A stretch of DNA of 56,893 bases from Clostridia bacterium. Its GTDB lineage: Bacteria > Bacillota > Clostridia > Oscillospirales > Acutalibacteraceae. Below the pieces are notes generated by a model. That model saw nothing but the letters and a program-made list of their open reading frames with translations. It did no database searches and had not been told where the DNA came from. How positions within the stretch are numbered: the first letter of the stretch is position 1; every line of letters begins with the position of its first letter. Shown here piece by piece: positions 22,269-37,200 of this stretch. The position numbers were made by a program, and so were the translations under genes. The DNA lies in assembly GCA_017550625.1 (NCBI GenBank), contig JAFZOL010000008.1, forward strand, positions 1 through 56,893. Reading direction: 5' to 3'.

Positions 22269-25200
22269 TTATTTGAACAGGCTCTGGAACCAGGCGATGA
22301 TCCTTCTGAAGAAGTCGCCGATGGATTTGAAGAAGCGGATGAAGCCGTTGGGCACCACTTCGTCCTCGTCCACCACGTCGGGCGTCCACTTGTTGAGCAG
22401 ATCGCCGAAGGACTTCTCGAGCTGGTTCATGAAGCCGAGGTTCGAGGTCGCGAACAGCTGGTTCAGGAACGAGTAGTCGCCGTTGAACTCCGCAAGGCCG
22501 TTGTTGGTGGCGACGCCCGCATTCAGAGCGGCGTAGAAGATGTAGTACACGGTGTACATGATCTTATCCATGCCGTCGTGCGTGGAGGCCATCTGGCCGA
22601 AGTTCTCGAGCAGCGCGCACAGGAACTTGTAGCCGTCTTCGTTGAGCTTGCCCTTGAGCAGAGCCTCGATCGCCTTGACGTTCTGCGGTTCGGAGATGAA
22701 GCGCAGGAAGAGTCTGAGCACCAGCGTGACCATGTCGACTTCGTCGCCGCTGCCCTCGGGCGCGTACACCATGGTGTAGTCCTTCGGGTTGCCCGCGGTG
22801 GGAACTCTGATCTGGGTCAGCGTCTTGACCTTGCCGAGCAGCAGCTCGTTGGCCGCGTCGCCGATGACGCCGGTCAGGTCGAGAGGCGCATCCTCGTTGA
22901 TGCTGTCGATCAGCTTGTTGAGCAGCGAGTTGAGGTCGGCCACCTTCAGGCCGTCGATGCCGATGAGCTTGTAGAGGCTGACGCTGCCGTCGTTGTCATG
23001 AAGCTGCGGCACGTCGGCGATCAGCGGATCGATCGCGGTGAGCAGGTTGTAGATCGGGTTCAGAAGGTTCTTGAACGCGGTGTCGAGGCCGTCGCAGTAC
23101 AGGAAGTACACAACGCCGGTGAGCTCGTCGAAGACTCTGGTCATCGGATCTTCAAGGATGTAGTCCACTCTGTTGAGGATCGGCGTGATGATGACCTTGA
23201 GCAGGTCGTCGTCGGAAAGGGCGGCGTACTGCGTCTGGTTCAGGATCTCGCTGTCTTTCACATGGAGGGCCTGGAGGATCGGGATGATCGCGTACTGATA
23301 GCCTTCAGCGCCGTGGAGGATCAGGTAATCGTCGCCTTCGCGGTTGTTGAAGAACGCGATGTCTTCGCCGGTGAGCAGCCATCTCAGGATCGGCGAGACC
23401 GGCCGCAGGATGCGGCAGAGCTCGTTGATGAACTGGGTCTTGTTGCCGTCCTGGATCGGGTTGACCGTGATGTTCACAAGGTCTTCAAGGTCGATGCCGA
23501 GGCTGCGGGCGAGCACTTCTTTCACGTGCGTGTAGAGGCCGGCTTCCTTCAGCGTCTGGACGAGGCTGCCCATCGCGCCGGAGATCGCGTCCGCCACAGA
23601 CTGCAAGGTGGAGGTCTTGTAGATCGTGTTGCCGAGCAGGTCGTTGAGGATCTGCTTGAGGTTCCTGTAGGTGCCGCCTCTGCCGTTGTCGACGCCGAGC
23701 AGGGTGATGTAGGTGTCGATCAGCAGCGAGAAGTACTTCTGCATGTAGGCGCCCATCTCTCTGGTGTACAGCGGGCCGTAGATCGAGTCGCCGAAGATGG
23801 ATTCCGCGGTCAGGCCGCTCGCCGGGGACAGGATCGTGTCGGTATCCGCGTACTGCGTGAAGCGCCAGTTGTAGTCGTACATGTTGATCGTCACGGCGCT
23901 GTCGGTCAGCAGCGCGATGATGGTATCAAACACGTTGTTGGCCTTCTGCTCATCCATGCCGGCCTGCATGATCAGGTTGACGAGGGCTTCTCTGTTGCCG
24001 TATTCGCCGTCCTTCTTGTAGGTGATCACGTCGAGCAGGAGCGTGACGACGATCGTGACCATGTCGATGCGGTTCTCTTCTTCGGTGTAGACCATTCTGA
24101 AGCCGGGCACGCCGCCGTAGGTGGTGTAGGGCTCCAGCGCGCCGAAGTAGAAGTTCTTGAGATACGCGCCGATCGGTTCGCCGTCTTCATCGCTGAGCAC
24201 GAGGCCGAGCTTGTTGTAGACGAGTTCGAACACGAAGTCGAAGTTGAGGTTCTCGAGATCGACCGCCGTGATGAGGCTGTTCACGCTCATGCCGGGCTTG
24301 CCGATCACCGCGCCGACCGCGGCGAGCAGGGCGTCGATGGGAGCGAGCAGGTTGTGGACGGAGACCGAGAGACCGTCGGCGTCGACGAAGTAGATGACGT
24401 TCAGGAGCAGCAGCAGCGCTTCGTTGATCGTGTCGCCGCCGTAGAGGATCTGGTCGATCCTGTCGCAGAGGTTCGTGAGGACCTCTCTGAGGGCGACCTC
24501 GGTCTTCTCTTCGCTGATGTCGGTATCCACGCCGAGCGCGCCGAGGATCGGGGCAAGGCCGTTCTTGTAGCCTTCGCCGCCCTTGATGCGGATCATGGCG
24601 GGATCGCCGGCCGCTTCGACCACGGTGGATTCGTCTTCGATCCGCTGGACCTCGGTGTCGGTCAGGTGCGTGAAGAGCTCGAAGTCCTTGCCGAAGAGCA
24701 GGAAGTCGAGGACCGTGGACAGCGGGGACAGGGTCTCGACGAAGAAGTCGACGAACTGTTCCTTGTTGGTGATGCCGGAGGCCTTCTTGGTCTTCAGCGC
24801 GGAGAGGTTCTCAGCGCCGACCAGCGCGCCGACGTTGTCGATCAGCACGTCGTCGACCTTCGACAGGGCGTTCGCGATGTAGCCCATGAGGGCGTTCGCG
24901 GTGTCGTCGGAGAAGACCTTGACGTTGGTCTCGAGCAGCTCCTGAAGGCTGACGTTCTGGCCCTGAGTGATCATGTTGACCGCCGCGTCGACGATGCTTT
25001 CGAGGTTCTCGTTGAGATAATCTCTCAGCTCGTAGCTCCAGTTGTTGTCATACTCGAGATAATGGATCGTGCGCACGGGCTGCGGCTTGAGGTCGTCGAC
25101 CTTCAGGCTCAGGATGCCTTCGATGGCCGCCTGCAGCTCTTCGGGCGTCATGGCCGCGAAGTAGCCCCAGTTGATGTTGCGGATCGCGTCGTCGCCGAGC

Positions 25201-28200
25201 TTGACGCCGGAGACAAGGATCGCCTTCAGGTTGTGGAAGTCTTCAACCGTGAGATCCACGCCGAAGTTCGCGAGCAGCGCGACGATGGGCTCTTCGTTTT
25301 CTTCATACAGAAGCACGTCGAGCACGAAGCTGAGCAGGATGGTGAGCATGTCGCCCCTGTTTTCATTCAGCTCCATCTTGAACGCGGTGTTGCCGTTCGC
25401 GGAGGTGTAGACCGTGAGCGGCGTGCCGGGCGCGCCGAGATAGAAGTTCTCGATGACGGACTTGTCGCCCTCCGTCGGGAAGGCTTCGAGGATCTTCAGA
25501 CCCTTGAGCAGCAGGCCGTCTTCGGTCTCGTAGTTCTCGAGGAAGGTGAAGATGCCGACGAGGTCGAGCTTCTTCGTGTCGATCGCGAACTTGTCGAAGA
25601 CCAGTTCTTCGACGCTGGCGTAGTCGCCGAGCGAGTCGATGAGACCCATCTCGAAGACCTTGTTCGCGGCGTTGATGATGCCGCCGAACATGTTGTAAAC
25701 CGCGTCGGACAGGCCGTTGGCGTTGATGAAGTAGATGAGTTCGGGCAGCAGGGCGATCGCTTCGTCCACCGGATCGGCGAGGATGGCGTCAACTCTCGCG
25801 AGGATCGCGCGCACCAGCTCGGGAACGATCTCGGCGGCGGTGCTGTCGGCGGTCACGGCGGGCGTTTCCACGCCGAGGGCCTCAAGGATCGGCGCGAGGC
25901 CGTTGCCGTAGGCGTCAGAGCCCTGAACGACGATCAGGTTCTCGTGGTTCTGCTTATCCTTGACGAACAGGGTGAGAGCCTTGCCGAAGAACAGCCAGTC
26001 GAGCACGCTGTAGACGGGCGTGAGGATCTCGATCACAGCGGAGCCGAACGAGCCGGAATCGGTGATCTGCGCGTCGGTGTAGGCAAGACCATCCCAGTAA
26101 GTGAGGTCGGTCTTGAGCAGGGCGTCGATCGTCTCGAGCAGGCCGTCGTCCACGTATTCGTAGAGGTTCTGGATGAGCTCGAGGATCTTGTTCAGGTTCT
26201 CGGCGGTGTAGAGGTTGAAGCTCTGGTTCAGGATGCCGGCGACCGTCTGCTTGGTCTCGTCGTCCGCGTTGACCATCTTGAGCACCGCGTTGATGATGTC
26301 GTCAAGGTTGTCAACGAGCGAGTTGGCGGTGGTCTGCGTCCAGTCGCTGCGGTAAGTGATGTAGTTCATGAACGGCGTCTCGGGCGTCGTGATGCCCACG
26401 AGCTCGTCGCCCACTCTGGTCTCTTCGCCGCCGAAGTAGTTCCAGTCGTAGTTGAACGAACCGGCGCCGAGGTGCGCGAGCGCGTCGATGAAGGCGTTGA
26501 TGGTGCCCTCTTCGATGCCGAGCCACCCTTCGAGCTTGGCGGTGTTGTCGCCGTAGAGCGCGGCTTCAAGCAGGTAGTTCACGAGCACCGTGATCATATC
26601 CGCTCTGTCCTTGCCCTGGTTGCCGTCGGAATATTCCATACGGAAGGCGGTCTTGCCGTTGGCGGACTCGAACGCGGTGATCTGGCCGAGATAGAACTCT
26701 TCGATCTTGTTCTCTTCGATGAACTCGTCGAGCTCAAGGCCGGAGATCGCCTCGACGATCTTGATGAGATCGTGGAGTCTGAGCTCCTTGGTGTCGATCG
26801 TGACGTTCCATTCGGCGGGCAGCAGGCCGTTGACGAGCTGGTCCACGTCGATGGAGGTGTATTCGCTGCCGCCGAGGTTCAGCGTGATGCCAAGCGCCTC
26901 AATGACACCGTTGACGCCGTCAACGAGGGCGAGCGGCGCGCCGAGCAGGTGGTTCACGGCGGAAGCAAGGCCGTTGGCGTTGATGAAGTAGAGGACGTTC
27001 GGGATCAGCGCCAGGATCTGGTTGACCGGATCGTCGAGGATCTGTTCGGCTCTCTCGAGCACGGCCTCGATGATGCCGGGCAGCAGAGCGGTGGTGCAGT
27101 AGTTCGGATCGGTGCCGCCCTCTTCGGGGATGGTCACGTGGTCGGGCTGGACGCCGAGGGCTTCAAGCAGCGGGATGAGACCGTAGGCGTAGCCGTCGTA
27201 GCCGTTCACAACGATGATGTCGGCGATCACCGCGTCGTCGATGTGGCCCTTGTTGAACAGCGCGAGGTCGTCGCCGAACAGCAGCCAGTCGAGGATCGGG
27301 GCGATGGGCGCCACGATCTGGGCGAGGCCGTTGGCGAAGGAGGCGCGGTCGTGGATCTCGGAACCGAAGGTCATGGTATCCCAGGCCGAGATATCAACGT
27401 CGAGCAGGACGTCGATCGCCTCTTTGATGCGGTTGTTCTGGAGCTCGCCGTCAACGGCGTCGTTGATCACGTCGTCCAGCTTGCCGGTCAGCTCGGCGAT
27501 CGCATCCTTGATCGTGTTGAGCAGGTCGGCGGTGTAAAGGACTTCGTTGACGTCGAATTCCTCGCCTTCCCTGTCAAGGGCGGTCATGAGCGCTTCCTTG
27601 AGGAGGCCGGAAACGGTCTTGCCCTCGGTGGCCGGGATCATGTTGAGCACGGCCGCGATCAGGGTGCCGAGATGGTCGTCAAGGTAGTTGGCGAATTCCT
27701 CGTCCCAGTTGGACCAGTAGGACAGGTAGTTGATGGACGGGGTGAGAAGCGTCAGGTTGCTTTCGGGCGTGTAAGTATACGCGGGATCGAAGTAGAACCA
27801 GTCGACGTCGGGTTCGACGTTCAGGGCGCTGTCGCTGAGCAGGTCGAGCACCGCCTCGATGGTTTCGGCCGTGATCGTCACGTCGCCGGTCTTGCCGTTC
27901 AGGATGTCGGCAAGGGCCTGACGGTTGGGCTCATACTTGAGCATGTCGATCGCGAGCGAGATCGCGATGGTGATGAGGTCGGCTCTCTCGGCGCCGCGCT
28001 CGTAAGGCGTGTAGAACATCTTATAAGCGCTCTGGCCGGGTTCGAGGTCCGCCTTGGTATCGTACTTGGTAGCGGTGCCGAGGGCGAACTTCTCAAGGGC
28101 GTAGGTCTCGCCGATGACGGGTCTGATCTCGAAGTCGGTGAGGGCTTCCACAAGATCCACGAGCCAGGCGAGGTTCACGCCGTCGAACGAGAAGGTGATC

Positions 28201-31200
28201 TCGTCGTTCTCAAGCGCGTCTCTGATCATATCCCGGACGAAGCCTTCGATGTAGGCCTTGACCGTGGTGCCTTCGGGGATGTCTTCGCTGAACTTGTCGA
28301 TGCCGATCGCGTCAACGATGTTGAACAGGACGGTGGTCGTGTTGTTGATGACCACGCCGAGGCCGTTGGCGTTGATGAAGTAGATGAGTTCGGGGATGAG
28401 ATCGAGCACCTCGTTGATCGGATCCGCGAGGATCTCGTTCACGCGGTTCACGATGCCGTGGAGCACCACGTCGAGCAGCTCGTGCATGTCGGCGTAGTCG
28501 GCGCCCTTCTTGAGGCCCTTCACGCCGAGCGCTTCGAGCAGGTACACGAGGCCCTTGCCGTAGGCGTTGGTGCCGGGCACCTTGATGAGACGCTGTTCGC
28601 CGGTCTGGGCGTCCACGAAGAACTCGTAGCTTCTGCCGAGCAGCAGCCAGCTCAGGAGTCTCTCAGCGGGCTTGAGCACCATGAGCAGGGCGTTGACGAA
28701 GTCGTCGGCGCCGGCGATGGCATAGACCTTCGCGTTGTCCTTGATGCTGTATCTGAGGCCGGTCTCGGGCTCTTCAACGTATTCCGCACCCTCTTCGGCG
28801 GCCTCGAAGGTCCAGGTGGAATCCCAGACGCTGAGCTCGCCGCCGAGCACAAGGCCCGCGAATTCAAGGATGTGGCTGCCGATGAAGGCGTCGTCGCCGT
28901 AGAGGTACTTGCGGATGAGCTCCATGATGGAGTTCAGGTTCTTCGCGTTGTAAACGAGCTCGTCAAGGTCCACGTTCTCGGCGATCAGGTCGGCCACCGT
29001 GTAGTCGGCGTCGCCGTTGACGATCGCGAGGATGTTGTCGACAAGGTCGGCGAGGACGTTGTCGAGGCCGTTGGCGCGGGCCATGGTCCAGTCGTTCTTA
29101 TACGCGAGGTAGATGAAGCTGCGTTCGGGCACCTTGATGGTGTCGGAAAGCTCCGCGGTGGTGTCGAAGTAGTTCCAGTTCGGGGTGGTGTAGTTCGCGT
29201 TGACCTCGACCTTGCCGGTGAGCACGTCGACCACGTAGTCGATGAGCGCCTCGGTGTCTTCGCCGAGATCGAGCATCTCCTTCAGGACCTCGATGTTCAC
29301 GCGTTCGCCGTCCTTCTCATACAGCAGGACTTCAACGATGAAGTTGACCGCGATCGTGATCATTTCGGCTCTGCCCTCGTCCTCGCTGTAGACCATGCGG
29401 AACGCGGACTTGCCGTTGGAGGATCTGAAGTATTCGAGCTGGCCGAGATAGAACAGGTCGATCTTCTGGGCGGTGACCACTTCGGCGATCTTGAGGCCGG
29501 TGATCGCTTCGATCAGTTCAACGACGGCGATCAGGTCGAGCTTTTCGATGTTGATATTATAGTCTTCCGGCACGATGGGCTCTTCGCCTTCTTCGTGGCT
29601 GTGCAGCAGCTCGTTGACGAGGTCGTTGACGTCGACGTGGTCGATATGGTTCTCACCGATATCGATGCCGCCGAGCTCCTCAAGCGCCTCGTTCACGGGA
29701 TCGAGCAGGCCGAGCACCGCGTTGAGCAGGTTGAAGACGGACACGGACAGACCGTTGGCGTTGATGAAGTAGAGGATGTTGGGCAGGATGGCGAAGATCT
29801 GGTTGACCGGATCGTCGAGGATCTGCTCCACTCTGGTGAGAACGGCGTTGAGGACGTCGTACAGGAAGGTGCTGCCGGCCTCAAGCTTGGTCTCTTCGGT
29901 CACGTCGGGGAGGTTCTGCACGCCCAGCGCCTCGAGGATCGGCACGAGACCGTAAGCGTAGCCCTCGGCGCCCTTGAGATTGATGAGGTCGCGCTCGTCG
30001 GCGCCGCCGTGATAGTAATCGTTATCGTAGAAGTAGTCGAAGCCTTCGCCGAACAGCAGCCAGTTGAGCAGGCCGTAGACGGGCTCGAGCACCTGGGTGA
30101 GGCCTTCAAGGAAGGATGCTCTGCCGGTGATCGCTTCGTCCGCGAAGTGCATCGTGTTGTAGGCGGAGAAGTCGCCGCCGAGGATGAGGCCTGCCACCTT
30201 GATGAGGGCGGGCGCGAGGCTCGAGGTGAGGCTCTTCACGGCGTCAACGATCTTGTTGAGGTTTTCAGCCGTGTAAAGGTCTTCGATCGAGAAGGCGCTG
30301 GCGATCAGGCCGGCAACGGTGGTCTCTTCCATGCCGAGCAGCCCGAAGACCTCGGCAAGGATGTCTTCGATGTGCGTGGCGACGTAGTCCGCGGATTCCT
30401 CGGTCCAGTCGGACGAGTAATCAATGTAATGGATCGTGCGCTCGGGCATCGGGATCTCGGGCGGCTCTTCTTCGTTATCAAGCGCGGTCTGGTAGGCTTC
30501 AAGATACGCGTCGAAGTCGAACGTCTCGTCGCCGAAGTAGTAGAACCACTCGATCTCCTTCATGTCGCCGAGCTGGGCGTTCTGCAGGATGTCGAGCACG
30601 GCCGCGATGGTGCCGGGCGGGATCACTTCTTCTTCCGCGTTGATCATGGCCTCGATCACGGCGGCGTTGTCGCCGTATTCAAGAACGTCGATCACGAGCG
30701 AGAGCAGGATGGTGATCATGTCGGCGCGCATTCTGGCGCGGGAGTTCGCCGTATGCTCGTCTTCGGTCGCGAAGCGGACCTTGTAGGTCTCGGTGAGGCC
30801 GGTGTCTTCGTTCACGAAATACTCGGTGGCGGAATCGTAGCGCTCCACGACGCCGATCACGAAATACTTGAAGGCGTAGCCCACGGCGTCTTCGATCTCA
30901 AGGTCGGTGACCGCCTCGACAAGGCCGATGACCCAGCTGAGGTCCACGTCGTCCCACGTGAAGGTCCAGTCTTCGTCGACGTTGTCGCCGAGCAGGCCCT
31001 TGATGAGGTCGCTGAGCATCGCTTCAACGTCGATCTCGGTGTTGCCGAGCAGGCCGGATTCGTTGACCTTCTCGAGCACGTTGAGCACGGAGCCCGCGAA
31101 GTTCTGGACGACGGTCTGCAGGCCGTGCGCGTTGATGAAGTAGAGCAGTTCGGGGATGAGCGCGAGCAGCTCGTCGATCGGGTTCGCAAGGATGGCGTCG

Positions 31201-34200
31201 AGTCTGTTGAGGACGGAGACGATGATATCCTTGAGCAGGGCCGAGGCGTTGCCGTTATACTCGCTCGCCTTTCTGAGGCCCTGGCAGCCGAGCGCTTCGA
31301 GCAGCAGCACGAGACCGGTAGAATAGCCCTCGGTGCCCGCGATGCGGATGAGCTCGTTGTTCTGGCGCGCGAGGTCTTCGTAGTTGTCGACGTTGCCGTC
31401 TTCATTCTTCACGAAGAAGGCGATGTCGTTGCCGAGCAGCAGCCAGCCGAGCAGCTTGTTGGCGGGCTCGAGCAGGAGCTGGAGACCGGAGGCGAACTCG
31501 GTGCGGTTCGTGACGATGTAGTGCTTGATCGCGGCTTCGTCGGTGTAGTAGCTGAGGCCATAGGTCTCGTCTTCCACCACGGCGTAGCCGGCGGCGGCTT
31601 CGGACTCGAAGATGTAGTCGCCCTTCCAGGCCGAGATGCCTTCGGCGCCGATGACGTGGCCGACGACGTTAAGCAGGACTTCGTCGATGATCGCGTCCTC
31701 ACCGTACAGGTACTGTCTCAGGAGCCCGAGGATGGTGTTCAGGCCGTCGGCGCTCAGATACGTGTCGAGCGGCAGCAGGCCGTTGATGAAGTCGGACACG
31801 TTCTCGATGCCGGCCATCGTGAGCACGTCGGTCAGCAAGCCGCCCAGCTGCCCGTCAATGGCGACGGCCTTTTCGAAGGTCCAGGAGTTGGAGTAGTCGA
31901 GGTAGACGAACTCGCGAGCCGGGATGGTGATCTCGCCGAGCTCGACGTTTTCGTCGAAGTAGTTCCAGACAGGCGTCGCGATCTCGATCTCGGGGGCGTT
32001 GGAGATGCCCTTGATCAGGTTCACGATCTTGGTGACCATGTCGGTGCCGGCGAGCGTGTCGATCGCGTCGGCGTTCGAGAAGTCGCCGTTTTCATACAGC
32101 AGGACCTCGAGCAGGTAGTTGACGAGGATCGTGACCATATCGGCGGAGCCGACCATCTTGAAGGCGGGTCTGCCGGTGGAGGACTCGGCGTAGACGAGAT
32201 GCGTGTAGAACTTCTCGATCTTGGCGCCGTGTTCGCCGGTGAGCACGTCGATGAGACGCAGCTCAACAGCCTTGTCTTCCATCACGGCTTCGCTCGCGAG
32301 CACCGCCTCGACGAGCTCGAAGATCGCGAGCAGGTCGAGCTTCGTGAAGTTGACGTTGTCAAGGATCACGCTGACGGCCGCCGGGATCTCGACGTCGAGA
32401 TTCTCGTTGACAAGGCCGAGGATCTTTTCGACCATGTCGTTGATGTTGATCTCTTCGGTGGGAACGGGCTGGAGGGGCTCATCGTTCTCATCCTTGAAGA
32501 GGATCGGGCTGAGCTGGTTCACCAGCGCGAAGACCGGCGCGAGCAGGTTGTTCACGATGGTCGCGAGGGCGTTGGTGTTGATGAAGTAGATGAGGTTCGG
32601 CAGCAGGTCGAGCACCTCGTTGATCGGGTCGGCCGCGATGGATTCGACGCGGGCGAGCACGTTGTTGATCAACGGATACAGGATGTCGGCCGAAGTGGTC
32701 TCTTCGGTGCAGGCCGGCATTCTCACGCCGAGGGCCTCAAGCAGCGGGACGATGGCTTCGACGTAGCCGTCGGCGCCGTTGATGCTGATCAGCGGGCTGA
32801 TCTCATTGCCGGTCTTCTTGTCGAAGTAGGTGAGATCTCTGCCGAAGAGCAGCCAGTCGAGGATCGGGGCGATGGGCTGGAGCACCTCGTTGAGGCCGGC
32901 GACGAACGCCTGTCTCTTCTGCTCCTTGGTGCCGGTGATCGTGGTGTATTCGGCCATGTCGTTGTAGGCCGACAGGTCGATGTCGAGCACGATGTTGAGA
33001 AGCTGAAGCACGATGTCCGGCAGGCCGTTGCTGTTGGGATCGTTGGGATCGCCGGCGATCAGCTTCTTGATTGGCTTCAGGATCGCGTTGAGGTTGTCGG
33101 CGGTGTAAAGGTCCTCGATGGCGAGGCTGCCGTTCACGATGCCGACGATGTTATCCATCGAGCCGTCTTTGTTGAGCATGCCGAGCACGCCGAGCACGAT
33201 GGTCTTAAGGTTGTCGGTGACGTAGTTCGCGGTCTCCTCGGTCCAGTCGGACGCGTAGGTCAGATAGCTGATCGTGGCGTCGGGCTTGGTGAGGGAGCCC
33301 TCGGTGATCGTGGGACGCTGGCCTTCGGGCTTGAGCACGACGTTGCCGTCGGAATCAAGCGTGTAGAGGCTGGTGGCGTCGTCGAAATACAGCCAGTCGA
33401 TGGGCAGGATGTTCGACTCGAAGCCGGACTTGAGAAGCCCAACGATGGACACGATGAGGGCGGTGTCGACGCCGTCGATCATGTCGCCGATGACGATCGC
33501 GTTGACGTATTCGTTGCCGACCTGATATTCGAGGATGTCGATCACGCCGGAAAGCAGGATCGTGATGAAGTCCGCGAAGTGCTTATAGTCGGTCTCGTCC
33601 ACGTTCTCGCGGCTGAAGCGCGCCTTGTAGGCGACGGCTTCGCTCTTGGAGGCGTAGGACACGATCTCGCCCATGAAGAACTTGTCGAGGTTCTCGCCGA
33701 GCGGGGCGGTCAGCTCGAGGCCGGTGATGTATTCCACGAGCTCGAGCGCGAACTTGAGGTTCACGCCGTCGAGCGTGAAGGTCCAGTCGTCGGGCAGCTT
33801 CGAGACCTTGACCGGCTCGTCGTTCTCGTCAAGGACCGGATGGCCCTCGTCGTCGAGCTTGTCGGTCGTGATCGCGCCCTTGAGCACGGTCGTGAGCAGC
33901 TGGTTGACGATGGCGTAGTCGTTTTCGGTGATCTCGCCTTCGGTCTCGTCGGGAAGATCGACGCCCAGGGCGTCCTTCACGACGTCGGAAAGCGCCGCCA
34001 CGCTGTTCACGAGCCCGAGCGGGCCGGAGAGCAGGCCGGTGACGCAGGCCTGAAGACCGCCGGCGTTGATGAAGTAGATGAGTTCGGGGATCAGCGACAC
34101 GATCTCGTTGACGGGATCGGCGCAGATCGCTTCGGCGCGGTTCGCGATGCCGAGCGCGAGGTCATGGACGAACGCGGAGGTATCGACGCTCACTCTGCCG

Positions 34201-37200
34201 TTGACGGGATCCGTGACCTGATAGTCGCGCACGTATCCGAGGCCTTCGACGCCGAGGGCTTCGAGCAGCAGCGCGAGGCCGTCGCGGTAGCCGTTGGAGC
34301 CGCGGATGGTGAGCAGCACTTCGCCTTCAACGGTGTTGGAGGAGAAGAAGGTGTAATCCTGGCCGAAGAGCAGCCAGCCGAGCAGGCCGGTGGCGGGCTC
34401 GAGGAGCTTGGTGATACCGGCGACGAACGAAGTCTTGTCGTTGACAATATACTTCTTGACTTCGCCGTCCATGTAATAGCCCATGCCGGCCTCGGTGCCC
34501 TCGGCGGTGCCCTCGTTCACGAAGGCGTAACGGCCGTCCCACTGGGTCAGGTCGCCGCCGAGCACCACGCCGATGAGCTTGATGAGAGTCTCGTTGAGGA
34601 CGGAATCCTCACCGTAGAGGAGTTTGTGGACCACATCGAGGATCTTCTGCAGCAGCTCGCCGGAATAGATCGCGTCAACCGTGAGGATGTCGCCGAGGGT
34701 CTCGGCGTCGCGGATGCGCGTCATGAGTTCGGCGGTGTCGCTCTCGGGATCGATGGTCTCGGGCACGAGCATCTTGAGCACCTGGAACACCAGGTCGCCG
34801 AACGAATCCTCGGCGCCCTTGGCCTTGTCATAGGTCCAGAGCGTGGTGTAGTTGAGGTACTGGAACGCGTAGGCCGGGACTTCCACGACCATGGTCTCGT
34901 CGTCGGTGTGGGCGGCGAGATCGTAGCCCTCCTGGAAGTAATCCCAGTTCATCTCGATGCGCGTCAGGGTCTTCGGGTTGCGAAGGGCGTCGAGGATCTG
35001 GCCCACGAGGCCTTCGTTCTCTTGGCCCTTGAAGAGGAGCCTGTCGAGCGTTTCGGCGTTGTTGAACTCCACGAGGTTGCCGTGGTTGTCGGTATCGATG
35101 AAGCTGCCGGTGTCGGTCGCGTACTGAAGCACGAGGGCAAGGAGCACGGTGACCATGTCCTTCTTCTCTTCTTCAGAGGTGTACTGCATCTTGTAGCTCT
35201 GGTAGCCGTTCGCGGACACGAAGGGCTTCACTTCGCCGATGTAGAGGTTCTTGATGTAGGTCGCGAGCTCGTTGCTCAGGCGCAGGCCGGGCAACAGGTC
35301 GCCGTTATCCTTATAATCGCAGGTCAGCTTGTAGATCAGGCCGAACACGCCCTCGAGGGTCAGCTTGGTCAGATCGAGGCCGGAGCCCATGATGTTGGTC
35401 AGGTCGAAGTCGAGGTCGATCACGGTGTTGAGCGCCACGAGGACCTGGTTGATGGAGCCGAAGATATTCTCAACGGAGACCGAAAGGCCGTCGGCGTTGA
35501 CGAAGTAGATGATGTTCGGCAGGTTGTTGAGCAGCCACGTTACGGGGTTCGCAAGGATATCGTCGAACAGGTCGTCGAAGATCGTGAGCATATCGTCCAC
35601 GAATTTCGCGGAGTCGTAGCGCGCGTCGCCCGTGAGCTCGGGATGGTAGTACGAATCGGGCTCGTAGCCGGTGAGATCGACGCCGAAGGCCTCGAGGATC
35701 GGCACGAGGCCGACAGCGTAGGCGTTCGCGGCGTTGAGCACCACGGCGTCGCCGTAGTTGCCGTTTTCGATGCCGCCGTCGGGATCGGTGAAATCGTAAT
35801 GCTTGAACAGGCGGTAGTCGCGGCTCAGGAAGATCACGGCCAGCAGGTTCGCGGCGGGCTCGATGAGGGTCTTGAGGGCGTCAAGGAACTCGCTCTTCGT
35901 GTCAACGTAGCCTGTGCCGCCCTCGACGAACCACGCGTATGCGGGGTTCGCGACGTATTTGCCGTCCTCACCGAGGGCGAGGATGCCGTCTTCGATCCAC
36001 TTGTTGAGGTTGATGCCGATCAGGTGGTCGACGATGTCGATGATCTCGGCGGGCACCACGTCGTAGAGCTTGCCGAGGAAGCCGACGAGGGTCTGCAGGG
36101 TGTCGTTCGTGAACAGCTTCTGGTCGAGCAGGGCGGTCACGAGGTCGGAGAAGTTGGTGATCTCGCCCTCAAGGCCGAGCGACTCGAGCGGCACGAGGCC
36201 CACGACGTAGTCGAGCAGGCCTTCGAGCATCTCCACGGTCGCCTGCGCGTGCTCGGGCTGCCACGAGGTCAGGTACTGCAGGTTATACATATAACCGTAG
36301 TGCAGCTTGTGGAAGTCAGCGACCTGGACCTTGCTGGTGAATTCGTTATAAATGTTCTGGCTGTTCGCCTGGGTCTCGCCGGTGGCGTCAAGGTCGGTCC
36401 AGACGAAGGTGTCGCCGTTGGGCTTGGTGGGAACGGTCCTGTTTTCGAACACGTAGTCCCAGTTCGGGCGCTTGACGTGGTCGGAATACGGAACGTCCTT
36501 GAAGACCTTCACGATCGCTTCGATGAGGCCAGAGGCGTCCGCCTCGTCGCCGATGAGCGCCTGCGCGCCGGGAAGACGCTCTCTGGCGGTGCCGAGCAGG
36601 GCGTCGAGCGCCTCTGCGTTCTTATAGTTCAGAATGCCGTCGCCGTCGGTATCCTCCTCGTATCTGAGAAGGTCGAGCAGCGCGGAGATCGTGACCGTGA
36701 TGGTATCGCGGCCTTCGAAGTTCAGCGTGTAGGATTCATAGAGGTTATGCTGCGGGTTCGTCGCGCTCGGGTTGTAGCGCTCGACCGGCAGGTACGCCGT
36801 GTGCTTCCACGGCTTGCCCGTGGTGGTCGAGGACACGTAGGCGAGCTGGATCACGTTCTGATAGCTCATGCCCTCGAGGGCGTAGGTCAGCGGGCTGAGA
36901 TCGAGGCCGGTGAGGGCTTCGACCAGCGTGTAGACGTCCTCAAGGCTCAGGCGCTTTAGCGAGAAATCGAAGATATTCTGCACCTTGTGCGCGTCTCTCT
37001 GCGCCGCCTGATCGGAATAGGTGGCGGGCTTCATGCCGATGAGGTCGAGCAGCACGCTTGTGATCGGGCTCTTGATCGCGTAGTTCGCGTCGTTCTCGTC
37101 GTAGACGAAGCCGAGCGCGCGGCAGAGCACCACGTGGATGATCTCGTCAAGGTTGAGGTTGACAATCGGGCGAAGGGTGTCGAGCAGCTGCCAGACGAAC

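Noticed and set aside
21249-36959. A 5,236-codon open frame on the plus strand opposite the giant gene
   Set aside because: It is in exact antisense codon register with the giant gene, has no ribosome binding site or promoter, and runs through pgsA antisense as well. Its composition (Val/Asp/Glu/Arg/His) is the mirror of the sense codons. It is open only because the sense gene lacks TTA, CTA and TCA.
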